Shown here: in pieces, positions 53,525 to 64,000 of the stretch
How the letters are laid out: every line of letters begins with the position of its first letter
Numbering within the stretch: position 1 is the stretch's first letter
DNA from: JALZKA01 sp963725035
GTDB lineage: Bacteria; Actinomycetota; Thermoleophilia; Solirubrobacterales; 70-9
Length of the DNA: 64,000 nt
Direction of reading: 5' to 3'
Assembly: GCA_963725035.1 (NCBI GenBank)
Contig: CAVRWX010000003.1
Coordinates: forward strand, 1 to 64,000
Program-made: the position numbers and the translations under genes
The notes under the pieces: generated by a model
Told to the model about the DNA's origin: nothing
Seen by the model: the letters and a program-made list of their open reading frames with translations, nothing else
The model's database searches: none

Positions 53525-54619
53525 GTGGAAGCCTCTGAAGTCGACGATCGGGGCCCGTCGCGACGCCGCCGCGAGCCTCCTCCCACGCGCCGCCGTCGCC
53601 CCCCGCCACCGCGGGAACCAGCCGGCGATGCCTTCAAGCGGCGCGCGCTTGCGTTTCTGATCGGGGTCGGCGTCATCGTCCTGTTGCTCTTCGCGGTCCG
53701 CGGGTGCCTGGACGCGCGCAAGGAGCGCGCATTCGAGAACTACCTGCGCGACCTCGACTCGCTCGTCACCACGTCGTCTCAGCTCTCGGACGAGTTCTTC
53801 CAGAGGTTCCGCGATCCGGGCGACGCGACCCCTCTCGAGTTCCAGGCGCAACTCGGCTCGAGCCGCGGGACCGCCGAGGAGCTTCTGGACCGAGCCCAGG
53901 AACTCGATCACCCCGACGAGCTCTCAGATGCGCAGGCCGACTTGGAGCTTGCTTTCGAGCTCAGACGGGACGGCGTCACGTCCGTGGTCGAGCAGACCGA
54001 GGCGGCGCTGGGCGACGAGGGCTCACGAGAAGCGACGCGGCAGATCGCGACCGACATGCGCCAGTTCCTCGCCTCCGACGTGCTCTATGCCAGGGGCGCC
54101 GCTGAGATCGTGGACGTGCTTGCAGAACAGGAACTCGAAGGCGAGGTGCCGACATCGAACTTCTTGCCCGAGCCGATCGACCTGTGGCTCGACGACCTCG
54201 AGATCGACGCCCTTCTTTCGCAGGTCGCGGGGGAGACGGGGGCGGCAGGCGATACGACGCGCGGCACGGAGATCTCGACCGTCACGCTTCGCCCCGGCAA
54301 CATCCCGCTGACTCCGGAGACACTCAACACCGCTGAACAGGTCCCGACCGCGCTCGAGGTGGGGGTCCTCAATGGAGGCACGACCCAGGAGACGGACGTC
54401 GTCGTCTCGTTCGAGCTCCTCGGCTCGACCGAGCCGATCGAGGGCGAGACCACGATCGACCGGATCGAACCCGGCACGCCCGGGACCGCGGACATCCCGG
54501 TCAACGGCGAGATCCCGGAGGAAGAGGACCTGACCCTGATCGTCACCGTCTACCCGGTCCCGGGCGAGTCGATCGTGGACAACAACGAGCTCACCTTCCA
54601 GGTCCGCTTCGGCGGTTAG
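53525..54619 (+). CDS. Single-pass membrane protein with CARDB-like C-terminal domain
   Basis: 364 residues from GTG 53525. A strongly basic N-terminus (RRRREPPPTRRRRPPPPREP), one membrane helix (about 42-58, ALAFLIGVGVIVLLLFAV), a long helical extracytoplasmic region (about 60-240) with an acidic, DUF-like character, and a C-terminal beta-domain resembling CARDB: ALEVGVLNGGTTQETDVVVSFELLG, then DNNELTFQV. No catalytic motif was found and I do not recognise a family. It is 7 nt upstream of pheA and divergent from the kinase. An envelope adhesion or scaffold role is inference only. Confidence 0.6.
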   Translation: MEASEVDDRGPSRRRREPPPTRRRRPPPPREPAGDAFKRRALAFLIGVGVIVLLLFAVRGCLDARKERAFENYLRDLDSLVTTSSQLSDEFFQRFRDPGDATPLEFQAQLGSSRGTAEELLDRAQELDHPDELSDAQADLELAFELRRDGVTSVVEQTEAALGDEGSREATRQIATDMRQFLASDVLYARGAAEIVDVLAEQELEGEVPTSNFLPEPIDLWLDDLEIDALLSQVAGETGAAGDTTRGTEISTVTLRPGNIPLTPETLNTAEQVPTALEVGVLNGGTTQETDVVVSFELLGSTEPIEGETTIDRIEPGTPGTADIPVNGEIPEEEDLTLIVTVYPVPGESIVDNNELTFQVRFGG

Positions 54620-54626
54620 ACAGGGC

Positions 54627-55494
54627 ATGCAGCCGCTCACCGTCGCCTTCCTCGGGCCCGCCGGAACCTTCTCGGACGACGCGCTGCGCGCGGCGGGTGC
54701 GCGTGCCCCTGCCGGCAGTCGAGCCACAGCCCGCGGTGACGATCCACGACGCGGTGATGGCGGTTGCGCTCGGCGAGGCCGACCGGGCACTGGTCCCGTT
54801 CGAGAACTCGATCGAGGGCTCAGTGCGCCCGACGCTGGACGCGCTCGCCTTCGACGCCGAGAGCGTCTCGATCGCCGGCGAGCACGACCACGAAATCTCC
54901 CAGTCGCTGATCGCGCGGGCGGAAACGGAACTGGACGCGATCGAGGTCGTGGTGAGCCATCCGCAGCCAAGCGCCCAGTGCGCGCGCTTCCTTCGGGAGG
55001 AGCTCCCGCAAGCCGAGATCCGCGCGACCGACTCGACCGCCGAGGCAGTGCGCCAGGTCTCCGAGTCCGACGGGCGCTGGGCGGCGCTCGGTTCTGCCTC
55101 CACGGCTGAGATCTATGGCTGCGTGGTCCTGCGCGAGGGCGTCGAGGACGAGAAGGGGAACGTCACCCGCTTCGCGTGGCTTGCGCCGGAGGGAGTCCGC
55201 GCGGAGCCTGAGCCGGACCAGGCGTGGCGGACGACGCTGATCTTCTCCGAGCTCGGGGCCGACCACCCCGGCGCGCTGGTGGACGCGCTGTACGAGATCT
55301 CGAACCGCGAGGTGAACATGACGCGGATCGAATCCCGCCCGCGCCGCTACGAGCTCGGCCGCTACATGTTCTTCATCGACATGGATGGCGCCGACACCGA
55401 CCCTCCGGTGGCCGAAGCGATCGGCGCACTTCGCAACAAGGCCGAGAACGTCCGCGTCCTGGGGAGCTACCCAATCGCAGGCGCCCTCCCCTAG
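54627..55494 (+). CDS. pheA: Prephenate dehydratase, one frameshift
   Basis: About 289 codons. N-terminus VAFLGPAGTFSDDALRAAG, then after a +1 break near 54693 the frame continues VPLPAVEPQPAVTIHDAV, ADRALVPFENSIEGSV, and the TRF-type motif GNVTRFAWLAPEG, all typical of the PDT domain. A C-terminal ACT domain (HPGALVDALYEISNREVNMTRIESRP) contains the ESRP motif of Phe feedback control. Converts prephenate to phenylpyruvate in phenylalanine synthesis. Stand-alone (no chorismate mutase domain). Essential in prototrophs, so the break is probably an error. Confidence 0.93.
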
Positions 55495-55502
55495 GTGGCA
55501 TT

Positions 55503-55531
55503 GGTGCCTGGCACCTTGGGTGCCTGGCACC
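55503..55531. repeat. Tandem GGTGCCTGGCACC palindromes
   Basis: Two identical 13-bp copies (55503-55515 and 55519-55531) 9 nt after the pheA stop, separated by TTG. May act as a terminator for pheA; no T-run. Confidence 0.75.
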
Positions 55532-55591
55532 TCACGGATCGCTCGCACCCGCGTTAGCCGCTCGTTGACGGGACTCGTCGCGCTTCACGAT

Positions 55592-55597
55592 TAGAAT
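55592..55597 (+). promoter_or_regulatory. Candidate -10 box TAGAAT for the HNH gene
   Basis: TAGAAT ends 10 nt before ATG 55608. TTGACG at 55565-55570 is a good -35 hexamer, but the spacing is 21 nt. No Shine-Dalgarno precedes the ATG. Confidence 0.45.
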
Positions 55598-55607
55598 TCG
55601 CGCCGTC

Positions 55608-56213
55608 ATGGCAGTCCGGGTGCATCCTGGCGTAAGAAAGGCGAGCGGGAAGGTCGTCCCGATCGGTGGGCGCCTCCACGGGGGCAGAACGCATTCGCAT
55701 CGTGGACCCGGCGGCCGGGTGCTCGTCCTCAATGCGAGCTATGAGCCGATCAACGTCTGCACGATGCGCCGCGCCACGGTCCTCGTCTTGAAGGAGCGAG
55801 CCGAGGTGATCGAGCGCCGCGAGGGTGCGATCCACTCCGAGCGCCTCGAGATGGCGCGGCCCTGTGTGATCCGCCTGATCCGCTACGTCCGCGTGCCCCG
55901 CGACGTCCACCGCCGCAAGATCACACGGCGCGCCGTGCTCGCCCGCGACGCATATACGTGCCAGTACTGCGGTCGCGAGTCGGCCGGCCTGACCGTCGAC
56001 CACGTGATCCCGCGAAGCCGAGGCGGCACCTCGCACTGGGACAACATCGTCGCCGCGTGCGCGCCATGCAACCGCAAGAAGGGCAACCGCCTGCCGAACG
56101 AGGCCGCGATGCCCCTCCGGGTGAGCCCGAAGGCACCGGGCCCGACCGTCTTCATCCGCATTGCCAGCCCCCGCGTTCCACACGCGTGGGAGCAGTACCT
56201 CCTGGCCGCCTGA
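55608..56213 (+). CDS. HNH endonuclease
   Basis: 201 residues, intact. A basic N-terminus, then VLVLNASYEPINVCTMRRA, found in many actinobacterial HNH proteins, and the nuclease core: CQYCGRESAGLTVDHVIPRSRGG with the Cys pair and Asp-His of the HNH box, HWDNIVAACAPCNRKKGNRLP with the second Cys pair and the terminal Asn. Zinc-stabilised HNH; it may act in DNA processing or phage defence, but no partner genes are adjacent, so function is open. Confidence 0.88.
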   Translation: MAVRVHPGVRKASGKVVPIGGRLHGGRTHSHRGPGGRVLVLNASYEPINVCTMRRATVLVLKERAEVIERREGAIHSERLEMARPCVIRLIRYVRVPRDVHRRKITRRAVLARDAYTCQYCGRESAGLTVDHVIPRSRGGTSHWDNIVAACAPCNRKKGNRLPNEAAMPLRVSPKAPGPTVFIRIASPRVPHAWEQYLLAA

Positions 56214-56274
56214 GGTGCCAGGCACCAGAACGCTTCCTCGCGACCTGAGCCCGGTGCCAGGCAGGGCCAGACCC
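56214..56274. repeat. GGTGCCAGGCACC palindromes downstream of the HNH gene
   Basis: A perfect copy (56214-56226) begins at the HNH stop, and a degenerate one extends into GGGCCAGACCCC (56252-56274), which resembles the palindrome at 12-24. Confidence 0.7.
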
Positions 56275-56279
56275 CACGC

Positions 56280-56309
56280 GAAGGGCCGCCCCTTCCGGAG
56301 CGGCCCTTC
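56280..56309. terminator. Strong hairpin, likely bidirectional terminator
   Basis: GAAGGGCCGC and its complement GCGGCCCTTC, 10-bp arms, 10-nt loop, between the convergent HNH and gyrA transcripts. No T-run on either strand, so termination strength is uncertain. Confidence 0.6.
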
Positions 56310-56386
56310 GGTACGAGTCGCGTGATTCGAGCGGCCGGAGATTCACAGCGAGTGGGACAAGCTCCCGCCTCTCATTGGCCACCGGC

Positions 56387-56496
56387 GCCTGGTTGGTATT
56401 CCACCAGGCGGCTCACACGTGCCACCTAGTGTTCCGACACCTCCAGAGTCCCGTTAAGCATTGGAATTAGGACCACCTCCTTTCTCTGGTCATTCC
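56387..56496 (-). ncRNA. Candidate structured RNA displaying an extended Shine-Dalgarno in a hairpin loop
   Basis: Minus strand, about 100 nt beyond the gyrA stop. Stem GGAATGACCA / TGGTC...ATTCC (56496-56463, with a 3-nt bulge) encloses the 11-nt loop GAGAAAGGAGG (56486-56476); with the first stem base the segment AGAAAGGAGGTG is complementary to the 16S 3' tail. A second hairpin, GCCTGG...CCAGGC, is at 56387-56409, and the strong hairpin at 56280-56309 could end the RNA. A short frame, ATG 56461 to TAG 56426, MLNGTLEVSEH, starts 14 nt after the Shine-Dalgarno. Either a translated leader or a ribosome-binding RNA. Confidence 0.4.
56426..56461 (-). CDS. Possible 11-residue mini-ORF after an extended Shine-Dalgarno
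   Basis: MLNGTLEVSEH then TAG. It follows AGAAAGGAGGTG, the strongest ribosome-binding sequence in the window, but at 14 nt spacing and in a hairpin loop. No homology can be judged at this length. May be incidental. Confidence 0.25.
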   Translation of the reverse strand: MLNGTLEVSEH

Positions 56497-56599
56497 ATTC
56501 AACCAAACGGGGAGGCGGGGCTCGCGGCCCGGAGAAGGCGAGTGCCCGGAAAGTCGTGCCGGCGCGGCATTTGCGGGCGCTCGCGGGGAGCGGCAGGCG

Positions 56600-59160
<2,561 letters not shown>

Positions 59161-59168
<8 letters not shown>

Positions 59169-61605
59169 CGAGGAACTTCACCTCGCCCGCGTGCTTTTCG
59201 ATGAAGAGCTTCCGTGGCTCGACCTTGTCGCCCATGAGGTCTGTGAAAACGCGATCGACAGCGGCGGCGTCCTCGATCGTCACGCGCTGGAGCGTGCGGG
59301 TTGCCGGGTCCATCGTGGTCTCGCGAAGCTGGTCGGCGTTCATCTCGCCGAGGCCCTTGAAGCGCTGCATCGTCACGCCTGACTTCGCGAGGTCGACGAC
59401 CGTTGTCTGAAGCGAGCCGAAGGACTCCGCGATCTTCGACTTGTCCTTGAGCGACACGTTGAACGGCGGGCGACCGACCTGCGAGAGGAGCTCGCCGTGG
59501 ACGCTCACCAGCTTGCGGTAGTCGTTCGAGTCGAAGAGCTCGGCGCTCAGGTCATAGAAGCGCGCGAGGCCTGACCGGCGGTGCGTGGCCTTCACGTGGA
59601 GCTCGTCGCCCGCGGCTGAGACCAGCTCGGTCTCGTATGGCTCCGCCTCGGGGTCATCGTCCTCGATCAGCTTCTTCACTGCCTCGAGAGAAGACGCTCC
59701 GGCGTCGAGGATCTGCGATTCGGCGAGGAAGACGAGCAGCTCTCCCCCGTGCTCCGCGCGGAGTGCGTCGTACCAGCCCTCGTACTCCTTGAGCTTGCGG
59801 TTGAAGCGCTGCCAGCGCGCGGCGGTGAGCTTGGTCTCCTTGCCCTCGGAATCGGCGAGCGAGTAGGTCTCGAGGCGGTCCGAGAGCAGATACTCCTCGA
59901 GCTCCGACTCCTTCTCGACGTAGCGCGAGCGGTTGCCCTGCTTCACGCGGTAGAGCGGCGGCTTCGCGATGTAGACGTAGCCGGCGTCGATCAGCTCGGG
60001 CATCTGGCGATAGAGGAACGTCAGCGCGAGGGTGCGGATGTGGGCGCCGTCCACGTCGGCGTCGGAGGCGAGGATGATCTTGTGGTAGCGCGCGTCCTCG
60101 AGGTTGAACTCCTCGTGGACGCCAGTGCCGATCGCGGTGATCATCGCCTGGATTTCGACGTTCGAGAGGACCTTGTCGATCCGGCTCTTCTCGACGTTCA
60201 GGATCTTGCCGCGGAGCGGCAGCACCGCCTGGGTCGAGCGGTCGCGCGCCTGCTTGGCCGAGCCTCCGGCCGAGTCGCCCTCGACGATGAAGATCTCCGC
60301 GTCGCGCGGGTCCTTGACCGAGCAGTCGGCGAGCTTGCCGGGAAGCGTCGAGTTCTCGAGCGCCGACTTGCGCCGGGTGAGGTCGCGCGCCTTGCGGGCA
60401 GCGTCGCGGGCCCGGGCCGCGTCGACGGACTTCGAGACGATCCGCTTGGCGTCGGTCGGGTTCTCCTCGAGGAACTCACCGAGCTTGCGGTTGACGGTCT
60501 CCTTGACGAGGCCCTCGACCTGCGGGTTGCCCAGCTTGGTCTTCGTCTGGCCCTCGAACTGCGGCTCGGCGAGCTTCACCGAGATGACCGCGGTGAGGCC
60601 CTCGCGGACGTCCTCGCCCGAGAGGTTCGGGTCCTTCTCCTTCAGGAGCCCCTTCTCGCGGCCGTAGGCGTTGATCGTGCGCGTGAGCGCCGACTTGAAA
60701 CCGGAGAGGTGCGAGCCGCCCTCGTGCGTGTTGATGTTGTTCGCGAAGGTGAAGACGGACTCCTGATACGAGGAGTTCCACTGCATCGCGACCTCGACCG
60801 CCCCGTCGTCGGAGTCGTGCTCGAAGTAGACGGTCTTGCGGTGGAGCGCGTCCTTGTTCTCGTTCAGGTGGTGGACGAAGTCGACGATCCCGCCCTCGTA
60901 GTGGAAGGTCTCCTTCTGGCCGCCGGCGCGCTCGTCGAGGAGCTCGATCTTGAGGCCGCGGGTGAGGAACGCCGTCTCGCGCATGCGCTCCGCGAGCGTC
61001 GCGTAGTCGTAGGAGATCTCCTCGAAGACCTCGGGGTCGGGCGCGAAAGTGATCGTGGTGCCGTTCTTGTCTGACTTCGCGCCCTTCTTCAGATCACCCT
61101 GCGGCTCGCCTCGGACGTAGTCCTGGGTCCACTCGAAGCCGTCGCGGTGGATCTCCAGGTGAAGCTTCTCGGAAAGCGCGTTGACGACCGAAACGCCCAC
61201 GCCGTGGAGACCGCCCGAGACCTTGTAGCCCCCGCCCTCGCCGAACTTGCCGCCCGCGTGAAGGACGGTGAGGACCACCTCGGCCGCGGGGCGTTTCTCC
61301 TCGGGATGCTCGTCGACCGGGATGCCACGGCCGTCGTCGACCACGGTGATCGACTCGTCGGGGTGGATCGTGACCTGGATGTTGTCGCAGTGGCCGGCCA
61401 GCGCCTCGTCGACGGAGTTGTCGACGACCTCGTAGACGATGTGATGGAGGCCGCGGGGGCCGGTCGAGCCGATGTACATGCCCGGGCGCTTGCGCACCGG
61501 ATCGAGACCACGGAGGACCGTGATCTCGCCGGACGTGTAGTCGCCGTCCTTGGCGGCACCGTTCTTCTTCGCGTCGGCTTTGCCAGCGCTTGTTGCTTTT
61601 GCCAC
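59161..61605 (-). CDS. gyrB: DNA gyrase subunit B, long-insert form
   Basis: 814 residues, intact, GTG at 61605 with AAAGG upstream. GHKL ATPase domain: EVVDNSVDEALAGHCD, DDGRGIPVDEH, HAGGKFGEGGGYKVSGGLHGVGVSVVNALSE. TOPRIM domain: EIFIVEGDSAGGSAKQARD and ASDADVDGAHIRTL. A stretch of about 165 residues (about 585-750, from YVEKESELEEYLLSD to QVGRPPFNV) is an insert like that of E. coli GyrB, absent from most Gram-positive GyrB proteins. C-terminus ends TMQRFKGLGEMNADQLRETTMDPATRTL, as expected. ATP-driven subunit of gyrase. Confidence 0.97.
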
Positions 61606-61789
61606 TTGGACCTTTCGGGGTTGCCTCGCGGGAGGATCCCGGCCGCCGCGAGAGCGACTCTAGAGGCGCTCTCGGACGGGCCCTTTGGCCCACCGATCGA
61701 GTTCACATAAGGATACCAGCCTCGGGGGTCGTAATCCGCATTACGAAGCCAAAAAAGCCCTGCAAATAAGCATAAATCTGTAACTTAGG
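61606..61789 (-). promoter_or_regulatory. gyrB upstream region with candidate promoter
   Basis: 184 nt between the DUF721 stop and gyrB, noticeably AT-richer than its surroundings. On the minus strand TTGACC (overlapping the DUF721 stop) and TTATTT are 18 nt apart, and TATCCT lies further down (about 61708-61713). A G+C hairpin is absent but GGGCTTTTTTGGC could weaken read-through. No supercoiling-type sequence was recognised. Confidence 0.3.
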
Positions 61790-62128
61790 TCAACCGAAAT
61801 CGCCACGGGCCGCATCGGCGGTGAATCTGAGGCCCTCGAGGCCCTCTGAGAACGGCCCCAAAGCAAGCGCCTCGCGGAGCTTTTCGAGCAGGACCGGGCT
61901 CATCAGATCGAGCTCCTGGGCCCAGGTCGCAGAGCGGCACGCGACCGTCACGACGCCGCCGCGCTCGGACACCGGATCGCCCTGCGCGGCGACGAGCGAG
62001 CCGGCCGCGTCGGACCACGCCTCCTGCACCGCGGCGAGGAGCGTCTGCGGCGCAACCTCGCTGCGGACCGCCTCGAGCGCGGCCGCAAGCGAGCGGGGCG
62101 GGCCCTGCTCTCCCCTCCGCCGGCTCAC
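61790..62128 (-). CDS. DUF721 (DciA-like) protein
   Basis: 112 residues from GTG 62128, overlapping the recF stop. Short basic N-terminus (VSRRRGEQGPP), then the DUF721 core: LLAAVQEAWSDAAGSLVAAQGDPVSERGGVVTVACRSATWAQELDLMSPVLLEKLREAL, with the conserved Trp residues and SATWAQEL. DciA-type proteins are thought to help load the replicative helicase; position between recF and gyrB is the usual actinobacterial arrangement. Confidence 0.88.
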   Translation of the reverse strand: MSRRRGEQGPPRSLAAALEAVRSEVAPQTLLAAVQEAWSDAAGSLVAAQGDPVSERGGVVTVACRSATWAQELDLMSPVLLEKLREALALGPFSEGLEGLRFTADAARGDFG

Positions 62129-63228
62129 GCCGCCTCGATCGCGCCGTCGACGCCGCGGATTGCCGCGCCGCCCCGCACCGCGAGCTCGATCCGCTCGCAT
62201 GACGCCGGCAGGTGAGAGCTCTCGGTCGCGGTGACGAGCGTCTGCCCGCCGCCGCGCTCAAGGCGCTCGCACAGGAGCTCGCGGCGCTCGGGGTCGAGCT
62301 CGGACGTCACGTCGTCGAGAAGCATCAGCGGCGGCTCGGAGCGCTCAGCAAGGAGCGCATCGCGCTCGGCGAAAAGGAGCGCGAGAAGGGCCGAGCGCTG
62401 CTGGCCCTGCGACGCGTACTGGCGCACCGTCTTGCCGCCGAGGTCGATCGCGACCTCGTCCAGGTGCGGACCGTGCCCCGAGAAGCCGCGCCCGAGGTCC
62501 GACTCCCGCCGCTCCGCCAGCTCGGCGCGGAGCTCCTCGGCAGCCAGGGCCTTCGACCGCGGCGCATAGCGGAGCTCGGGTTCGTCGAGACCGAGCTCAC
62601 CGGCGGCGGTCGCAAACAGCGGCGCCAGCACGTCGACTGCACCGGCCCGGGCGTCCATCAACTCCACCCCGGCCTCCGCCACCTCGGCGTCCCAAGCATC
62701 GAGCGAATCGACCGACGCTGCACCCGCGCGGATCCGGCTGACCAGTGCGTTCCGCTGCGCGACGGCGCGGGAGTAGCGCCGCCGGGCCTCGGCTCGCGCG
62801 GGACGGAGCGCCGCGACGAAGCCGTCCAGGTGGGAGCGGCGCGCCGCGGGAGGTCCCTTGACGAGCGCCAGACGGTCCGGCATGAAAACGGCGACCGGAG
62901 GGCGAAGCGATGCGGCGTCCGGCATCGGAGAGCCGTTCACCAGGTGCCGCCGGCCGCTCTCGCGATCGACGGCGCAGAGGAACTCGCGGCGCTCGCCCTG
63001 GTCCTCGATCACGACCTCGGCGCGCGATAGCGGCTCCCCGAACGCGATCGTCTCCCGGTCGGCGCGCGTTCGGCACGACCTGCCGGCGAGCCCCATATAG
63101 AGCGCCTCCAGGATGTTCGTCTTCCCCGCGCCATTGGCGCCGTGGAGGAGCGTCACCCCCTCCCCCAGCTCGACCCCGCCCGGCGCGAGGTTGCGAAAGC
63201 CGAGGGTTGAGAGGGAGACGACCCTCAT
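62125..63228 (-). CDS. recF: DNA replication and repair protein RecF
   Basis: 367 residues, intact, ATG start 13 nt after dnaN. SMC-like ABC ATPase: Walker A LLHGANGAGKTNILEAL (about 28-44), signature VRQYASQGQQRSALLALLFA, and Walker B PLMLLDDVTSELDPERR. Loads RecA at gaps together with RecOR. Normal length. Overlaps DUF721 by 4 nt. Confidence 0.95.
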   Translation of the reverse strand: MRVVSLSTLGFRNLAPGGVELGEGVTLLHGANGAGKTNILEALYMGLAGRSCRTRADRETIAFGEPLSRAEVVIEDQGERREFLCAVDRESGRRHLVNGSPMPDAASLRPPVAVFMPDRLALVKGPPAARRSHLDGFVAALRPARAEARRRYSRAVAQRNALVSRIRAGAASVDSLDAWDAEVAEAGVELMDARAGAVDVLAPLFATAAGELGLDEPELRYAPRSKALAAEELRAELAERRESDLGRGFSGHGPHLDEVAIDLGGKTVRQYASQGQQRSALLALLFAERDALLAERSEPPLMLLDDVTSELDPERRELLCERLERGGGQTLVTATESSHLPASCERIELAVRGGAAIRGVDGAIEAA

Positions 63229-63241
63229 GAGGTCACGGGGC

Positions 63242-64000
63242 CTAGACGTTGAGCCTGATCGGCATCACGAGGTATGAAAAGTCCTCGTTGCCAACCGGGC
63301 GCAGCAGCCCCGGACGAAGCGGCGAGGAGATCTGGACGGCGATCTCGTCGCCCTCGACCGTCTCGATTCCCTCGATCAGGAACTGCGGGTTGAAGGCGAT
63401 CTCGAGCGGCTCGCCGGAGTAGGGGGCGGGCATGCCCTCGGTCGCGTCGCCGATGTCGGGCGTCTCGGCCGCGACCGTCAATTCCCCCTCGGCAAACGCG
63501 AAGCGGAGCGGCGCGTTCCGCTGGGCGAGCTGGGAGACGCGGCGCGAGACCTCCAGGAGCTCCTCGCGCGGGAGGCGCACCTCATGGTCGAACGTCTCGG
63601 GGATGAGCTGGCGCCAGCTGGGGAACTGGCCCTCGATCAGGCGCGAGGAGAGCGCGACGTTCTCGAGCTCGAAGACGACCTGGTTCCGGGACAGCGAGAT
63701 GTCGACCGCCTCGGCCGAGCCGTTCGAGATCAAGCGCGAGAGCTCGCGAAGCGCGCGCGCCGGCACGTTGGCGTCGATCGGCTCTGCCAGCGAGGTCTCG
63801 AGCTTCGTGTGCTTGACCGCGAGGCGATAGGAGTCGGTCGCGACCATCGTCAGCTGGTCGTCCTCGGCCTGGACCAAGACGCCGGTCAGGATCGGGCGCA
63901 CCTCGTCCCGCGAGGCCGCGCGGGCGACTCGCTCGATCGTCGCTTCCAGCGGCGCGGCCGGAAGCGTCGCCTTGTTCCCGTCCACGTCGGGGAGGCGCGG
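63242..64000 (-). CDS. dnaN: DNA polymerase III beta sliding clamp (5' end outside window)
   Basis: 252 residues from the C-terminal two thirds are visible and the frame is open to the right edge (PRLPDVDGNKATLPAA). Middle and C-terminal clamp domains: FEATIERVARAASRDEVRPILTG-like entry, DQLTMVATDSYRLAVKH, FPSWRQLIPE, EIAFNPQFLIEGI and the end SPLRPGLLRPVGNEDFSYLVMPIRL. Encircles DNA as processivity factor. The neighbouring recF, gyrB and gyrA place the replication origin probably just beyond the right edge; dnaA and oriC are not in the window. Confidence 0.96.
   Translation of the reverse strand, partial: PRLPDVDGNKATLPAAPLEATIERVARAASRDEVRPILTGVLVQAEDDQLTMVATDSYRLAVKHTKLETSLAEPIDANVPARALRELSRLISNGSAEAVDISLSRNQVVFELENVALSSRLIEGQFPSWRQLIPETFDHEVRLPREELLEVSRRVSQLAQRNAPLRFAFAEGELTVAAETPDIGDATEGMPAPYSGEPLEIAFNPQFLIEGIETVEGDEIAVQISSPLRPGLLRPVGNEDFSYLVMPIRLNV

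Noticed and set aside
56470..56487. Resemblance of GGACCACCTCCTTTCT to the 16S rRNA 3' end
   Set aside because: The sequence upstream shows no 16S similarity and no rRNA operon follows. The match reflects a Shine-Dalgarno on the opposite strand, which is reported separately.

Overview
The window is GC-rich DNA from an Actinomycetota-type chromosome. The evidence is high GC coding throughout, frequent GTG starts, 4-nt ATGA/GTGA gene overlaps, the actinobacterial fhaA-fhaB-pstP-rodA-pbpA-pknB cluster, and an origin-proximal dnaN-recF-DUF721-gyrB-gyrA run at the right edge. A Thermoleophilia-like lineage (Solirubrobacterales/Gaiellales) is my inference, not proven; the long E. coli-like insert in GyrB and the mix of genes fit but do not establish it. 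No tRNA, rRNA, CRISPR array, transposase or prophage gene was recognised.

Layout. 1-7.8 kb: miscellaneous metabolism and secretion (RDD membrane protein, CYTH protein, secreted M14 carboxypeptidase, epimerase, cupin, VOC and SnoaL proteins, hydrolase lipoprotein). 7.9-9.4 kb: ABC-2 exporter pair. 9.4-14.5 kb: MoxR ATPase, DUF58, transmembrane transglutaminase operon, then a pilin-like/phospholipase A2 protein. 14.5-15.0 kb: a gene-free, strongly foldable stretch. 15-19.6 kb: methyltransferase, metF, hydrolase, DUF3105 protein, secreted PGRP-type amidase. 19.7-32.1 kb: a surface polysaccharide locus (four glycosyltransferases, Wzx-like flippase, O-antigen ligase-like polymerase, two LytR_C proteins, CapD-like dehydratase). 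32.2-34.7 kb: dedA-uppP-purM. 34.7-39.2 kb: DUF4386, DJ-1/PfpI, initiating sugar transferase, NeuD-like acetyltransferase, Ser/Thr kinase with a discoidin-like sensor. 39.3-43.4 kb: two secreted RTX-type proteins, two methyltransferases, an FAD oxidase. 43.4-53.4 kb: ddl and the cell-wall/phosphorylation cluster (PknB, PBP, RodA, PstP, FhaB, FhaA, and a second polytopic kinase). 53.5-56.2 kb: CARDB-like membrane protein, pheA, HNH endonuclease. 56.6-64 kb: gyrA, gyrB, DUF721, recF, dnaN.

Functionally the window is dominated by envelope biology. Lipid-linked sugar synthesis (initiating transferase, glycosyltransferases), export (Wzx) and polymerisation, undecaprenyl-pyrophosphate recycling (UppP), D-Ala-D-Ala supply (Ddl), a RodA/PBP elongation pair, and a kinase/phosphatase/FHA signalling set that in relatives controls wall growth.

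About twenty genes, including the essential gyrA, pknB, pbpA, uppP and pheA, are broken by single-base indels, mostly +1. Catalytic motifs continue across the breaks in the next frame, so I read these as uncorrected sequencing errors and annotate each as one gene across the breaks.

The least explained signals are non-coding: a 37-nt hairpin element present twice (25588 and 50981) directly upstream of start codons with a compensatory base-pair change; a hairpin that displays an extended Shine-Dalgarno sequence in its loop downstream of gyrA (56463-56496); a 42-bp palindrome present twice in opposite orientation (35507, 39184); a dispersed GGTGCCAGGCACC palindrome family that also enters coding regions; and the folded region at 14507-14699.
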